Assembly (NCBI RefSeq): GCF_963666665.1
Contig: NZ_OY762999.1
Location: forward strand, 2,299,501 to 2,363,500
Length of the DNA stretch: 64,000 nucleotides
Source: Maridesulfovibrio sp.
GTDB lineage: Bacteria > Desulfobacterota > Desulfovibrionia > Desulfovibrionales > Desulfovibrionaceae
Reading direction: 5' to 3'
The notes under the pieces are model-generated. The model was not told where the DNA came from. It made no database searches and worked only from the letters and a program-made list of their open reading frames with translations. The translations under genes and the position numbers were made by a program. Positions 17,225-25,080 of this stretch are shown in pieces; positions within the stretch are counted from its first letter, which is position 1, and the number at the start of each line of letters is the position of its first letter.

Positions 17225-17253
17225 TGTTTAGATACTAAACAGTTATTTGTCAA
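17225..17253 (-). promoter_or_regulatory. marR promoter with overlapping operator
   Basis: On the minus strand a perfect -35 TTGACA (17248-17253) is followed after 17 bases by a weak -10 TAAACA (17225-17230). The 17-bp palindrome TGTTTAG-ATA-CTAAACA (17225-17241) covers the -10 and much of the spacer. Binding there would block polymerase, the classic MarR autoregulation layout. The same site lies 55 bases before the divergent hydrolase gene. Confidence 0.7.
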
Positions 17254-17295
17254 CGATGAATTTACAATACCATCGACTATTGCTACAAACAAAGC

Positions 17296-18591
17296 ATGAA
17301 AAAAGTATTTATGGGTCCGGGAAAACATATTTTATTATTATTTTTTGCATTAACGCTTTCTTTGCTGTGCAAGATCAGTCCCCTGTCCGCAGACACATTA
17401 CAATTCCCCATCGCTGATCCATACAAAGCCACCATATTCGGCACCCCGCCGGAATTAATGTATAAGCTGAAGGAACCAACTAAACCCGAAGAATGCGAAA
17501 TAGTCATTGATGGACGCAGGATTCCGGATATTTTCTGGTATAATGAAAAATTTTATTACACAACGGCCATGCAGGAAGAAGAAGCTCCACTGCTTTTCAT
17601 CATCGCCGGAACAGGATCGGAGCATGACTCCACCAAAATGCGTTTCCTTACCCAGTTGTTCTATGAAGCTGGATTCCATGTTGTAGGACTTTCATCACCG
17701 ACCCATATGAATTTCGTGGTCAGCTTTTCCAAATACGGAGCGCCGGGATACGTACCACATGATGTAGATGACCTTTACCGGGCCATGAAATGGATCAAGG
17801 CCGACCTTGAAGGTGTATACAAAATCAGGAGTTACAGCATTACCGGATACAGCCTTGGGGCCATGCACTCGGCCTTCCTTGCCAAGCTGGACGAAGAACG
17901 CAGAGATTTCCTTTTCCGCCGGGTGCTGATGCTCAACCCTCCGGTAAGCCTTTACACTTCAGCCCTGCGCTTCGATTCATGGTTAAGCCCGGAAAACCTC
18001 GGCAACAAGACACCCCGGCAGGTCATTGACGAACTTATCGAAGCTTTCTCTGAAATCTATGTTCAATCCGATGTTGTCGACCTTGATGACAACTTCCTTT
18101 ACGCCCTTTCACAGCATATAAACTTTTCGGACATGGATATGCGGGCCATAATCGCCGCAGCCTTCAGAATGTCCTCAGCAAGCATGATATTCAGTTCCGA
18201 TGTCTGCCTCAATGCAGGATATATCGTCCCGGTCAACAAACACCTCGGTGTAGGCGATAATCTCATGCCCTACACCAGAATTTCAGCGGCAATCACTTTT
18301 GAAGATTACGTTGATGAATACCTGCTTCCCTACCTGCAATTCCTGACTCCTGGCACAACCAAGGGAGAACTGGTCAGAAATTGCGACCTTGCAAGCATCA
18401 AGGATTACCTGAGCACATCAGATAAAATTTTCGTGCTCGGCAATGAAGACGATATAATTCTGGACAGTGCTGATGTGGACTTCCTGCGAAAGACCTTCGG
18501 AAATCGGGCCATCTTCTTTCCACGTGGCGGGCATTGCGGAAACATGATGTTTAAGCCTTATGCCCTGAAAGCGCAGGAGCTGATCAAATGA
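17296..18591 (+). CDS. Secreted alpha/beta-hydrolase, lipase-like
   Basis: A 431-aa exported hydrolase. A long basic N-region and a hydrophobic core (HILLLFFALTLSLLCKISPLSA) form a signal peptide cleaved near residue 33, unless retained as an anchor. The catalytic triad can be proposed as Ser186 in GYSLGA, Asp385 or Asp386 in GNEDDI, and His413 in GGHCGN. The oxyanion region LLFIIAGTGSEH comes earlier. The stop overlaps the mlaA start by four bases (ATGA), so the products are made together. A role in phospholipid turnover at the outer membrane is an inference from that coupling; the enzyme could also be a general esterase. Confidence 0.82.
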   Translation: MKKVFMGPGKHILLLFFALTLSLLCKISPLSADTLQFPIADPYKATIFGTPPELMYKLKEPTKPEECEIVIDGRRIPDIFWYNEKFYYTTAMQEEEAPLLFIIAGTGSEHDSTKMRFLTQLFYEAGFHVVGLSSPTHMNFVVSFSKYGAPGYVPHDVDDLYRAMKWIKADLEGVYKIRSYSITGYSLGAMHSAFLAKLDEERRDFLFRRVLMLNPPVSLYTSALRFDSWLSPENLGNKTPRQVIDELIEAFSEIYVQSDVVDLDDNFLYALSQHINFSDMDMRAIIAAAFRMSSASMIFSSDVCLNAGYIVPVNKHLGVGDNLMPYTRISAAITFEDYVDEYLLPYLQFLTPGTTKGELVRNCDLASIKDYLSTSDKIFVLGNEDDIILDSADVDFLRKTFGNRAIFFPRGGHCGNMMFKPYALKAQELIK

Positions 18592-19472
18592 TAAATAAAT
18601 TATTCAGCTTCATCCTGCTTTGCATTCTGCTGCAAGGTTGCGCCACAATCATCAAAAAGGACCCTTCGCTTAACCTCAAACCTCAAGGCTTTATAGCTCC
18701 TGTTTCACATGCACCGCGGGCAGGACAGCCAAAAGGCAAGGATGCTGATTTAGACTTCCTTGAAGTATACGACCCATGGGATTCCATGAACCGCCAGATA
18801 TATTCCTTCAACGCACGTTTCGACCGTGCCATTTATATTCCGGCGGTGGATGTTTACACCACAATAATCCCTGCTCCGGTACGCAAAGGTGTAACCAATG
18901 CGGTCAACAACCTGAACGAGGTAAAATCCTTCACCAACGGCATCCTGCAATTCAATGGAGGTAAAACTGCTCGAGCCTTTTCCCGCTTTGTAATCAATTC
19001 ATCCGTGGGCCTGCTTGGAATATTTGACGTAGCCACTATGTGGGATTTGAAAAGAAAGGAAACAGGGTTCGCAGATACATTAGGTGTCTGGGGTGTTCCC
19101 CCGGGACCGTATGTGGTTCTGCCAATAGTTGGACCCTCAAGTGTACGAGACACAGGCGGGTCTCTGGGTGACTTTGCCCTGCTATGGTACGAAATGAACT
19201 GGGTCTATGATCTTGCCGGGGTTGAGGAAGGACGCACCGCCATTGGTATAGGTGAATCCACTATCCGTGGTCTTGACCTACGCGCTAATATACCCTTCCG
19301 TTACTACCAGACAGGTTCTCCCTTTGAGTACGATCTGGTCCGCTTCCTCTATTCCAAGAAGCGCGAACTGGATATGGAACGCGAAGAATTGGGCAGTTCA
19401 ACAGCAGGCAAGCCGTACATGAAAAAGAAATTTGATACTCCCCGCAGAAATCGTGAACCCGCTACAAAATAA
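18588..19472 (+). CDS. mlaA: MlaA/VacJ outer-membrane phospholipid-removing lipoprotein
   Basis: MlaA forms a ring in the inner leaflet of the outer membrane and, with porins, takes mislocalised phospholipids from the outer leaflet to MlaC. The 294-aa protein has the lipobox LLQGC (Cys18), then the family motifs YDPWDSMNRQIYSFN, VNNLNEVKSFTNGILQ, and FADTLGVWGVPPGPYVVLPIVGPSSVRD. A C-terminal extension of charged residues follows the core. No mlaBCDEF genes are in the window, so the inner-membrane part is elsewhere. It is translationally coupled to the secreted hydrolase. Confidence 0.95.
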   Translation: MINKLFSFILLCILLQGCATIIKKDPSLNLKPQGFIAPVSHAPRAGQPKGKDADLDFLEVYDPWDSMNRQIYSFNARFDRAIYIPAVDVYTTIIPAPVRKGVTNAVNNLNEVKSFTNGILQFNGGKTARAFSRFVINSSVGLLGIFDVATMWDLKRKETGFADTLGVWGVPPGPYVVLPIVGPSSVRDTGGSLGDFALLWYEMNWVYDLAGVEEGRTAIGIGESTIRGLDLRANIPFRYYQTGSPFEYDLVRFLYSKKRELDMEREELGSSTAGKPYMKKKFDTPRRNREPATK

Positions 19473-19541
19473 GACTTACTCCATAACGTTTTTTTCACCT
19501 TAAAGACTGTTGATTGATTCCTTTTAGGGGAAGACGCCAAT

Positions 19542-20513
19542 TTACTCTACCCTGCTGAAACGACTACGATATTCACGGGGACTTAAGCCCGTCATTCGCT
19601 TGAAAAGACGCCTGAAGGATGATGGGTTATCATACCCGACCAGAGCGGTGATCTCATCCACTCCCTTAACGCTGACCTCCAACAGGTGGCGGGCTGACTC
19701 AATACGAAATTGCTGCAGATAATGATTGGGAGTCATTCCCGTAACTTGCTTGAATCGGCGCAGGAAAGTGCGTTCACCAAGTCCGGACTGTTCAGCCAGT
19801 ATTTTTATACTTACCGAACGGCTGTAGTTTTCCTGCATCCACGTCTGCACACGCAGAATATCCTTATCCGCAAAACCTTCATCCAACGACTTGCTCTCGA
19901 ACATGAAATACGGGGTCTGCACATCACGGGTAGAATCCATCACCAGCGTCTTGGCACAGGCGGATGAGATGTCCCGCCCCATAAAGCGGGCCACAACGTG
20001 CAAAGCAAGATCCTGCCAAGCCATAGCCCCTCCGGCACAGATATAACCGCCACCGTCAATGAGCATACGCCGGGGCTGCAGATCTACGTCTTTAAAACGG
20101 GCAGAGAAATCAGATGCCAATTTCCAATGTGTTGTGGATGGCTTACCATCCAGCAGTCCTGCCTGTGCAATCAGGAAAGATCCGGCACAAACTGAAGCCA
20201 GTATTGTCCCTTGTTCTCCCAATTCAGCAATACGCTTAATGAGCCGTTCGTTTTCCAGCAGCAATTCAACTTCCCCGAACACCGGAGGCATTATCAGAAT
20301 GTCCGGTCGCGTATCCAAAAGACTCCCAGCGACCTGCAAAGGAATCCCGACAAATCCGGACACGTCCTCACCATCAGGACTCAGGATCGACAGGCCGCTG
20401 AACCTATCTCCATTGGAATCCTGTGAGATGCTATTGGCGATGCTAAAAATTTCCAGCACACCGGACACCGCACTGACCAGACAATTTTTATAGGCAAGAA
20501 CTGCTACATTCAT
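19542..20513 (-). CDS. GlxA-family AraC-type transcriptional regulator
   Basis: A 323-aa regulator with an N-terminal DJ-1/PfpI-like (class I amidotransferase fold) domain and a C-terminal AraC domain with two helix-turn-helices. The first domain has SVCAGSFLIAQAGLLDGKPSTTHW, with a cysteine at the nucleophile-elbow position, and GGYICAGGAMAWQDLALH. The second has ILAEQSGLGERTFLRRFKQVTGMTPNHYL and FDEITALVGYDNPSSFRRLFKRMTGLSP-like segments. GlxA-type regulators often control catabolism of quaternary amines or other small metabolites. It is divergent from a cysteine hydrolase, its likely target. Confidence 0.9.
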   Translation of the reverse strand: MNVAVLAYKNCLVSAVSGVLEIFSIANSISQDSNGDRFSGLSILSPDGEDVSGFVGIPLQVAGSLLDTRPDILIMPPVFGEVELLLENERLIKRIAELGEQGTILASVCAGSFLIAQAGLLDGKPSTTHWKLASDFSARFKDVDLQPRRMLIDGGGYICAGGAMAWQDLALHVVARFMGRDISSACAKTLVMDSTRDVQTPYFMFESKSLDEGFADKDILRVQTWMQENYSRSVSIKILAEQSGLGERTFLRRFKQVTGMTPNHYLQQFRIESARHLLEVSVKGVDEITALVGYDNPSSFRRLFKRMTGLSPREYRSRFSRVE

Positions 20514-20544
20514 AATGCACTATTGTCGTTTTAAGCATGATTGT

Positions 20545-20583
20545 TGTCAATACTGACACTTAATTTTTACCATGATTATGTCA
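20545..20583. promoter_or_regulatory. TGTCA half-sites between glxA-type regulator and cysteine hydrolase
   Basis: The 114-base divergent gap holds an inverted pair TGTCA-ATAC-TGACA (20545-20558) and a further TGTCA (20579-20583). Direct CATGATT copies lie nearby. These are candidate binding sites for the AraC-type regulator. Confidence 0.4.
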
Positions 20584-20627
20584 GCATGTACTCGACTTGA
20601 ACGCAAGATTTCTACAAGGAGAATCAA

Positions 20628-21173
20628 ATGAGTAAAAAAGCACTGGTCATCATCGATATTCAGAACGACTATTTTCCCAACGGTAAGTTCCCGCTGGACA
20701 ACAGCGAGCATGCCGGAACCAAGGCTGCGCAGGTTCTTGAATATTTCAGAAAAACAGCACAGCCTGTAATCCACATCCAACACATTTCAGTGCGGGAAGG
20801 ATCATTTTTCTTTCTGCCTGAAACTGAAGGTGTAAAGATTCATAACTGTGTTAAACCGCTGGTAAACGAAACTGTCATCCATAAAAATTATCCGAATAGT
20901 TTCCGGGGAACCAACCTTGATGCAGAGTTGAAAAAATTGGGCGTGGAGGAATTGATAATCGTCGGAATGATGAGCAACATGTGTGTTGACGCAACCACTC
21001 GTGCAGCTGCTGATATGGGCTACAAATGCACAGTTATACATGACGCGTGTTGCGGGGCCAGCCTGGAATTTAACGGTGTAAAAGTTAACTCTTCGGAGGT
21101 TCATGCCGGATTCATGGCTTCGCTGGGCATGTTCTACGCACAGATGGTCAGCGCCGAAGAATTGATCGGCTAA
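20628..21173 (+). CDS. Isochorismatase-family cysteine hydrolase
   Basis: A 181-aa cytoplasmic hydrolase of the nicotinamidase/isochorismatase fold. The catalytic triad is visible: Asp in VIIDIQNDYF, Lys in VIHKNYPNSF, and Cys in GMMSNMCVDATTRAA. The cis-peptide motif comes just before that cysteine. Family members cleave amides or vinyl ethers (nicotinamide, carbamoyl-sarcosine, ureidoacrylate); the substrate here is unknown. The start ATG is preceded by AAGGAG. It is divergent from a GlxA-type regulator and overlaps the convergent transporter gene by four bases at its 3' end. Confidence 0.88.
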   Translation: MSKKALVIIDIQNDYFPNGKFPLDNSEHAGTKAAQVLEYFRKTAQPVIHIQHISVREGSFFFLPETEGVKIHNCVKPLVNETVIHKNYPNSFRGTNLDAELKKLGVEELIIVGMMSNMCVDATTRAAADMGYKCTVIHDACCGASLEFNGVKVNSSEVHAGFMASLGMFYAQMVSAEELIG

Positions 21174-22102
21174 CGCACATTTTGCACCCGGAGATATAAC
21201 ATCAAGCCGAGCATGGTCAGGCCGATACCGGACCAGCCCAGTACTCCGGGCAGTGTCCCATTCAGCAGTACGACCTCTCCGGCCAATGAGAAAAGCACTT
21301 CCATTGACTGTGTGCAATCTGCTGCGGCCAGTTCTGCTGCGTTCCGGGCTTTATGCCGGGCATAGAGAAAGAGGCTGGTCGCGGCAATGCCGGAAAATAT
21401 CGCCACAAGCGCGGTATTTATGACCTGCCCTGTTTGAGGAAGCGTGGGCTGAGTGAATAAAATCAATCCGGCCCACAGCGGCATGGAACCGAGAGTCAGC
21501 AACAGTACGCGGCAAAAGGGATCATCCATGGCCGGATCATCCAATGCCGGAATTCTGCCGCTCCCCCCGTTGCGCGCCTCCCAGACCAATTGATTTCCGA
21601 ATGGATAGGCAAAAGCAGCAACAAAAACCGGGATTGCTCCCAGCAGAACCGCATTCCACGAACTATCCTCCACGCTTTCAAGATTGACCAGCAGCACCCC
21701 GGCAAAAATTATCAAGGTCAGTAATAAGGCTCGCAAAGGCACCTTCTTGCCGAATCCAAGTAGAACCAACGGGGTAGCGAGGATGGTAGTCTGCCATGTG
21801 GCTGCGACCACCCAGCCGGGCGAGTATGAGGCACTGAAAGTTATCAGGGCATAAAATATACCGAAGCCGACCCCGCCTGCAATTGTCCAGAATTTCCAAT
21901 GACTCAGGTAAAGTTTGAAGGAACGGACCAGCAATTCGCGGCTGAAAAAGCCAAGCCCAATGGAGAGCAATGCCAACATCCAGAAATAGCGCAGGCTTGC
22001 CGACCAGACCCAATGCCCGCCATCCAGACTCATGGCCCTGTTAAGCACAAAAGTAGAACTGAAAAAAAATGCAGCCAGAATACCGGTCAGGATAATCTGC
22101 AT
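21170..22102 (-). CDS. DMT-superfamily (EamA-like) multidrug/metabolite transporter
   Basis: A 310-aa inner-membrane protein with about ten hydrophobic segments, beginning LTGILAAFFFSSTFVLNRAMSLDGGHWVW, typical of the drug/metabolite exporter superfamily. The C-terminal half carries the repeat expected from internal duplication (AIFSGIAATSLFLYARHKARNAAELAAADCTQSMEVLFSL). Substrate unknown. It follows the glycosyltransferase gene with a 15-base gap, so the two may share a transcript, and it runs convergently into the cysteine hydrolase with a four-base overlap. Confidence 0.85.
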   Translation of the reverse strand: MQIILTGILAAFFFSSTFVLNRAMSLDGGHWVWSASLRYFWMLALLSIGLGFFSRELLVRSFKLYLSHWKFWTIAGGVGFGIFYALITFSASYSPGWVVAATWQTTILATPLVLLGFGKKVPLRALLLTLIIFAGVLLVNLESVEDSSWNAVLLGAIPVFVAAFAYPFGNQLVWEARNGGSGRIPALDDPAMDDPFCRVLLLTLGSMPLWAGLILFTQPTLPQTGQVINTALVAIFSGIAATSLFLYARHKARNAAELAAADCTQSMEVLFSLAGEVVLLNGTLPGVLGWSGIGLTMLGLMLYLRVQNVR

Positions 22103-22117
22103 AAAATTCTCCGTAAG

Positions 22118-22948
22118 TTAACTTGATATCTCGCCGTTTCTGATCATATCGGAAAGTTTCTGCAGATCTTCGGGAGTTGGAATGTAGCCTCGCTGAAAAG
22201 AAGGAGCATGGGCTCGTCCACGCAAATGGTCATTGGCCCAGCCAACCACTGCCTTATGAAAAAAACCGGGATTATTCATAACAATATGAGCTTTGGCTGA
22301 GCCATCCTCTTTTTCAGCCTGAAGTGAAAAATTGGATTCATGGACATGGTGGATGTAAAGAGGCTGCGCAATATGCTGAAATTTCCCCCCAGCCATCAAG
22401 CATTGCACCCAGTAATCCCAATCTTCATAGGAGGTGTTGTCGCGGTAACGTACCCCGGCATCCCATAATTCACGGCGGTAAACGGCAGCTGTTGCCACCG
22501 TATTCTGATCCCGTAAATGACTGGGGTTGAAATCAGACAGAAGACGGATGAAAGATTTTCCGGGCGCAACTTCATGGTAATCTGAATAAACGACCGAAAT
22601 CTTCGGGGAGGATTCAAGCAGGCCGATGCACGCTTCCAAAAATTCCGGTCTCATTTCATCATCAGGATCAAAGCAGAGCAGATACTTTCCTTCAGCCTGT
22701 TCAAGACCGTGGTTACGTACAGGCCCGGGTCTTCCGAACCTCGGCGGAGTCAGAATTTTAAAATCCCGGCACTCAAGGATACCTGCCCATTTTTCGGCCT
22801 GTTCAAGGGAATCATCGCTGCTGCAGTCATCAACAAAAATTATTTCCACATCACTTAGTGACATGGTTTGCGCTGCCAGAGAACCGAAAAAACGATCGGC
22901 AAAACGTCCGTAATTATAGTTGGGTATGATGATGGAAAGCAGGGTCAT
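22118..22948 (-). CDS. Glycosyltransferase family 2 protein
   Basis: A 276-aa GT-A fold transferase. It begins with SIIIPNYNYGRFADRFFGSL, then the nucleotide-binding VDDCSSDDS, and the metal-binding acidic motif LLCFDPDDEMRPEF. The acceptor region includes NTSYEDWDYWVQCL, the usual ED motif with the catalytic base. No membrane segment is evident, so it acts at the cytoplasmic face on a sugar chain such as LPS or a glycoprotein. It is not inside a polysaccharide cluster and is followed by a transporter gene. Confidence 0.88.
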   Translation of the reverse strand: MTLLSIIIPNYNYGRFADRFFGSLAAQTMSLSDVEIIFVDDCSSDDSLEQAEKWAGILECRDFKILTPPRFGRPGPVRNHGLEQAEGKYLLCFDPDDEMRPEFLEACIGLLESSPKISVVYSDYHEVAPGKSFIRLLSDFNPSHLRDQNTVATAAVYRRELWDAGVRYRDNTSYEDWDYWVQCLMAGGKFQHIAQPLYIHHVHESNFSLQAEKEDGSAKAHIVMNNPGFFHKAVVGWANDHLRGRAHAPSFQRGYIPTPEDLQKLSDMIRNGEISS

Positions 22949-23011
22949 GTAATTGTGTCCAATGCGGAAGTTTTTTTAAACGACTACACCACACTGCGCC
23001 GATAATGCAAG

Positions 23012-23039
23012 CGGCCCGGAACATAGTTGCTCCGGGCCG
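23012..23039 (-). terminator. Putative terminator after msrAB
   Basis: A 9-bp GC-rich stem CGGCCCGGA/TCCGGGCCG (23012-23020 with 23031-23039) just downstream of the msrAB stop. The T-tract on the minus strand is poor, so termination efficiency is uncertain. Confidence 0.5.
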
Positions 23040-23047
23040 ACCTCTTC

Positions 23048-24142
23048 TTACTTAAATAACTTCCGGAACTCTCCATAGCCTTCATTTTCCAACTCATCAA
23101 GCGGGATGAAACGCAAGGACGCGGAATTAATACAATAGCGCAGTCCCGTAGGCTGTGGCCCATCATCAAAGACATGTCCCAGATGAGAATCCGCCTTGCG
23201 AGACCGGACCTCTATGCGGGTCATAAAAAAAGAACGATCTTCCTTTTCCACAACACCCTGCCCTTCAATGGGCCGGGTAAAGCTGGGCCACCCGGTACCG
23301 GAATCAAACTTGTCACGAGAGCTAAAAAGCGGTTCACCGGAGACGATATCTACATATATTCCATCCCGATGATTGTCCCAGTACTCATTGTTGAAAGCCG
23401 GCTCAGTTCCATCCTCACGAGCCACCTTGAATTGCAGCGGAGTCAGAATTTCGCGTAACTCAGCATCATCAGGACGCTTGTATTCATCCGCGTCCTGCAC
23501 CGGTTGCGTTCCCTCTTCCTGCTTCCAATGCTGCTCTATGAACGAATCCCTACCTGATAAAAACCTGTACCAATTGTAACGGACCGGATTCTTCTTATAG
23601 TAATCCTGATGATACTCCTCAGCACGATAGAACTTTTCAAATGGCCGCAGTGTGGTTGCGAGAGGGCGTTCAAATACACCTGAACCGTCGATATCCAGTA
23701 GAACTTCTGCCGCAATCTTCTTCTGCTCATCAGTATGATAAAAAATTGCCGAAGTGTACTGCTCACCACGATCGTTGAAAGAGCCTCCCGGATCAGTAGG
23801 ATCATGATGCTTCATAAAAATCCGCAAGATCTCTTCATAGCTGACTTTACCGGGATCAAAGCGAACCTGCACAACCTCAAGATGCCCCGAGTTGCCGGAA
23901 CTCACCTGCTCATAAGTTGGATTATCCACATGACCTCCGGCATAACCGGAAACAACCTCAATAACTCCGTCAACTTTTTCAAGATCAGACTCAACGCACC
24001 AGAAACATCCTCCGGCAATAGTTGCAATCTCATAACTGTTAGTAGCTTTCTGCATCTTGATTTCCCCTTTGCTTTCAGCTGCAAATGCATGGCCGGCCAA
24101 AAATAAAACAACGGAACAAATATATGGGAGTAGCTTGTTCAT
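23048..24142 (-). CDS. msrAB: Exported bifunctional methionine sulfoxide reductase MsrA-MsrB
   Basis: Reduces both S- and R-methionine sulfoxides in envelope proteins. The 364-aa protein has a signal peptide (cut after HAFA, about residue 21), an MsrA domain with Cys46 and Cys49 in GGCFWCVE, and an MsrB domain ending with catalytic Cys337 in LRYCINSASLRF. The MsrB zinc cysteines are absent: the usual CxxC before LFSS reads YVDIVSGEPLFSS. The resolving position reads DSGTGWPSF with Thr in place of Cys. Such periplasmic fusions normally rely on a thiol-disulfide partner (CcdA/thioredoxin type), which is not encoded nearby. In a sulfate reducer this fits defence during oxygen exposure. Confidence 0.94.
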   Translation of the reverse strand: MNKLLPYICSVVLFLAGHAFAAESKGEIKMQKATNSYEIATIAGGCFWCVESDLEKVDGVIEVVSGYAGGHVDNPTYEQVSSGNSGHLEVVQVRFDPGKVSYEEILRIFMKHHDPTDPGGSFNDRGEQYTSAIFYHTDEQKKIAAEVLLDIDGSGVFERPLATTLRPFEKFYRAEEYHQDYYKKNPVRYNWYRFLSGRDSFIEQHWKQEEGTQPVQDADEYKRPDDAELREILTPLQFKVAREDGTEPAFNNEYWDNHRDGIYVDIVSGEPLFSSRDKFDSGTGWPSFTRPIEGQGVVEKEDRSFFMTRIEVRSRKADSHLGHVFDDGPQPTGLRYCINSASLRFIPLDELENEGYGEFRKLFK

Positions 24143-24211
24143 ACTCTAACCTCATATTAATTATTGTTACCATTAAGATATAGCCATATTGCGCATAGTC
24201 AATCAACTACA

Positions 24212-24245
24212 AAAAAAGCGCAGTCAAATTTGACTGCGCTTTTTT
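24212..24245. terminator. Rho-independent terminator of the dipeptidase gene
   Basis: A perfect 34-base palindrome with a GCGCAGTC core and A6/T6 ends, centred between 24228 and 24229. It ends the minus-strand dipeptidase transcript before the msrAB promoter region. Confidence 0.85.
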
Positions 24246-24268
24246 AATATGAATTGTACAGATGAATT

Positions 24269-24961
24269 TTATTTGATGGGAAAATTAAAATAGTTTTCTG
24301 GAAAAGGTTCAAATTCAAGAGTGAAATGCCACCATTCTTCCTTCAAAGGCTTAAACCCGTTGCGCACCATTATCTCCCTCAGCAACGCACGGTTTGAACG
24401 CACCTGCACACTCATATCTTTGTTATCCGGCCACGAGTCAGGACCAAAAAAATCAAAGCCTGTTCCCATATCAAGTTCCTGACCGGTTTTGAGATCAATT
24501 ATGGTCAAATCCACAGTCGAACCGCGCGAGTGGCTCGATTTTTCGGCAATATATCCATCACGGAAAAGGTTCTTCTTCTGCACGCCGGGATAATATTTCT
24601 GCTTCATACGGGTATCGTTCAAATCCTCTGCCCAGCGCACAAAATGAAGCACTGCATCCTGCGGACGATATCCATCGAAAATCTTCAACCCTAATCCAAA
24701 AGGAGCGAGGTCCTTCTGCGCCCCTGCCAATGCTGCGGCTGCATCACGCGTGAGAATAACCCGGTCGGCCTTGTAGCCATCAATACGTTTACCTACAAAA
24801 TTGTCGCTACCGAAATAACGTACATCGTAAACAGCACCAGAGAGAATATTATCCAGATAGCAAAACTCATCCGGAAGGCTGTCCTGCCCGCTGAAGGCAA
24901 CAGAAAATGAAAACAAAATACTCAAAACAACTAATAGAACACAATATTTAACATTACGCAT
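24269..24961 (-). CDS. D-alanyl-D-alanine dipeptidase, VanX family, exported
   Basis: A zinc dipeptidase of family M15D, 230 aa from ATG 24961. That start is chosen because GGAGG stands four bases upstream and it gives a clean signal peptide (CVLLVVLSILFSFSVAFS). Metal and catalytic residues are visible: the SSHSRGSTVDLTII segment (zinc His and Asp), the IFDGYRPQDA arginine motif, and EEWWHFTLE with the catalytic Glu and third zinc His. Outside glycopeptide producers these enzymes recycle D-Ala-D-Ala in the periplasm. No vanH or vanA genes are present, so this is not a resistance cluster. It is divergent from an orphan sugar-type binding protein. Confidence 0.88.
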   Translation of the reverse strand: MRNVKYCVLLVVLSILFSFSVAFSGQDSLPDEFCYLDNILSGAVYDVRYFGSDNFVGKRIDGYKADRVILTRDAAAALAGAQKDLAPFGLGLKIFDGYRPQDAVLHFVRWAEDLNDTRMKQKYYPGVQKKNLFRDGYIAEKSSHSRGSTVDLTIIDLKTGQELDMGTGFDFFGPDSWPDNKDMSVQVRSNRALLREIMVRNGFKPLKEEWWHFTLEFEPFPENYFNFPIK

Positions 24962-25080
24962 CTGACCTCCAACGTCCAAAGCTAAACAAGATATTAACAT
25001 TATCAAACTGATTGCAGGAAAATAAAAATGAATATAGGCTTTTATTATTAGCTCTTTCACCAAAAACAATTCACGTTATA

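Noticed and set aside
24269..24961. Vancomycin-resistance gene cluster
   Set aside because: Only a VanX-type dipeptidase is present; no vanH, vanA or vanRS neighbours, so a peptidoglycan recycling role is more likely.
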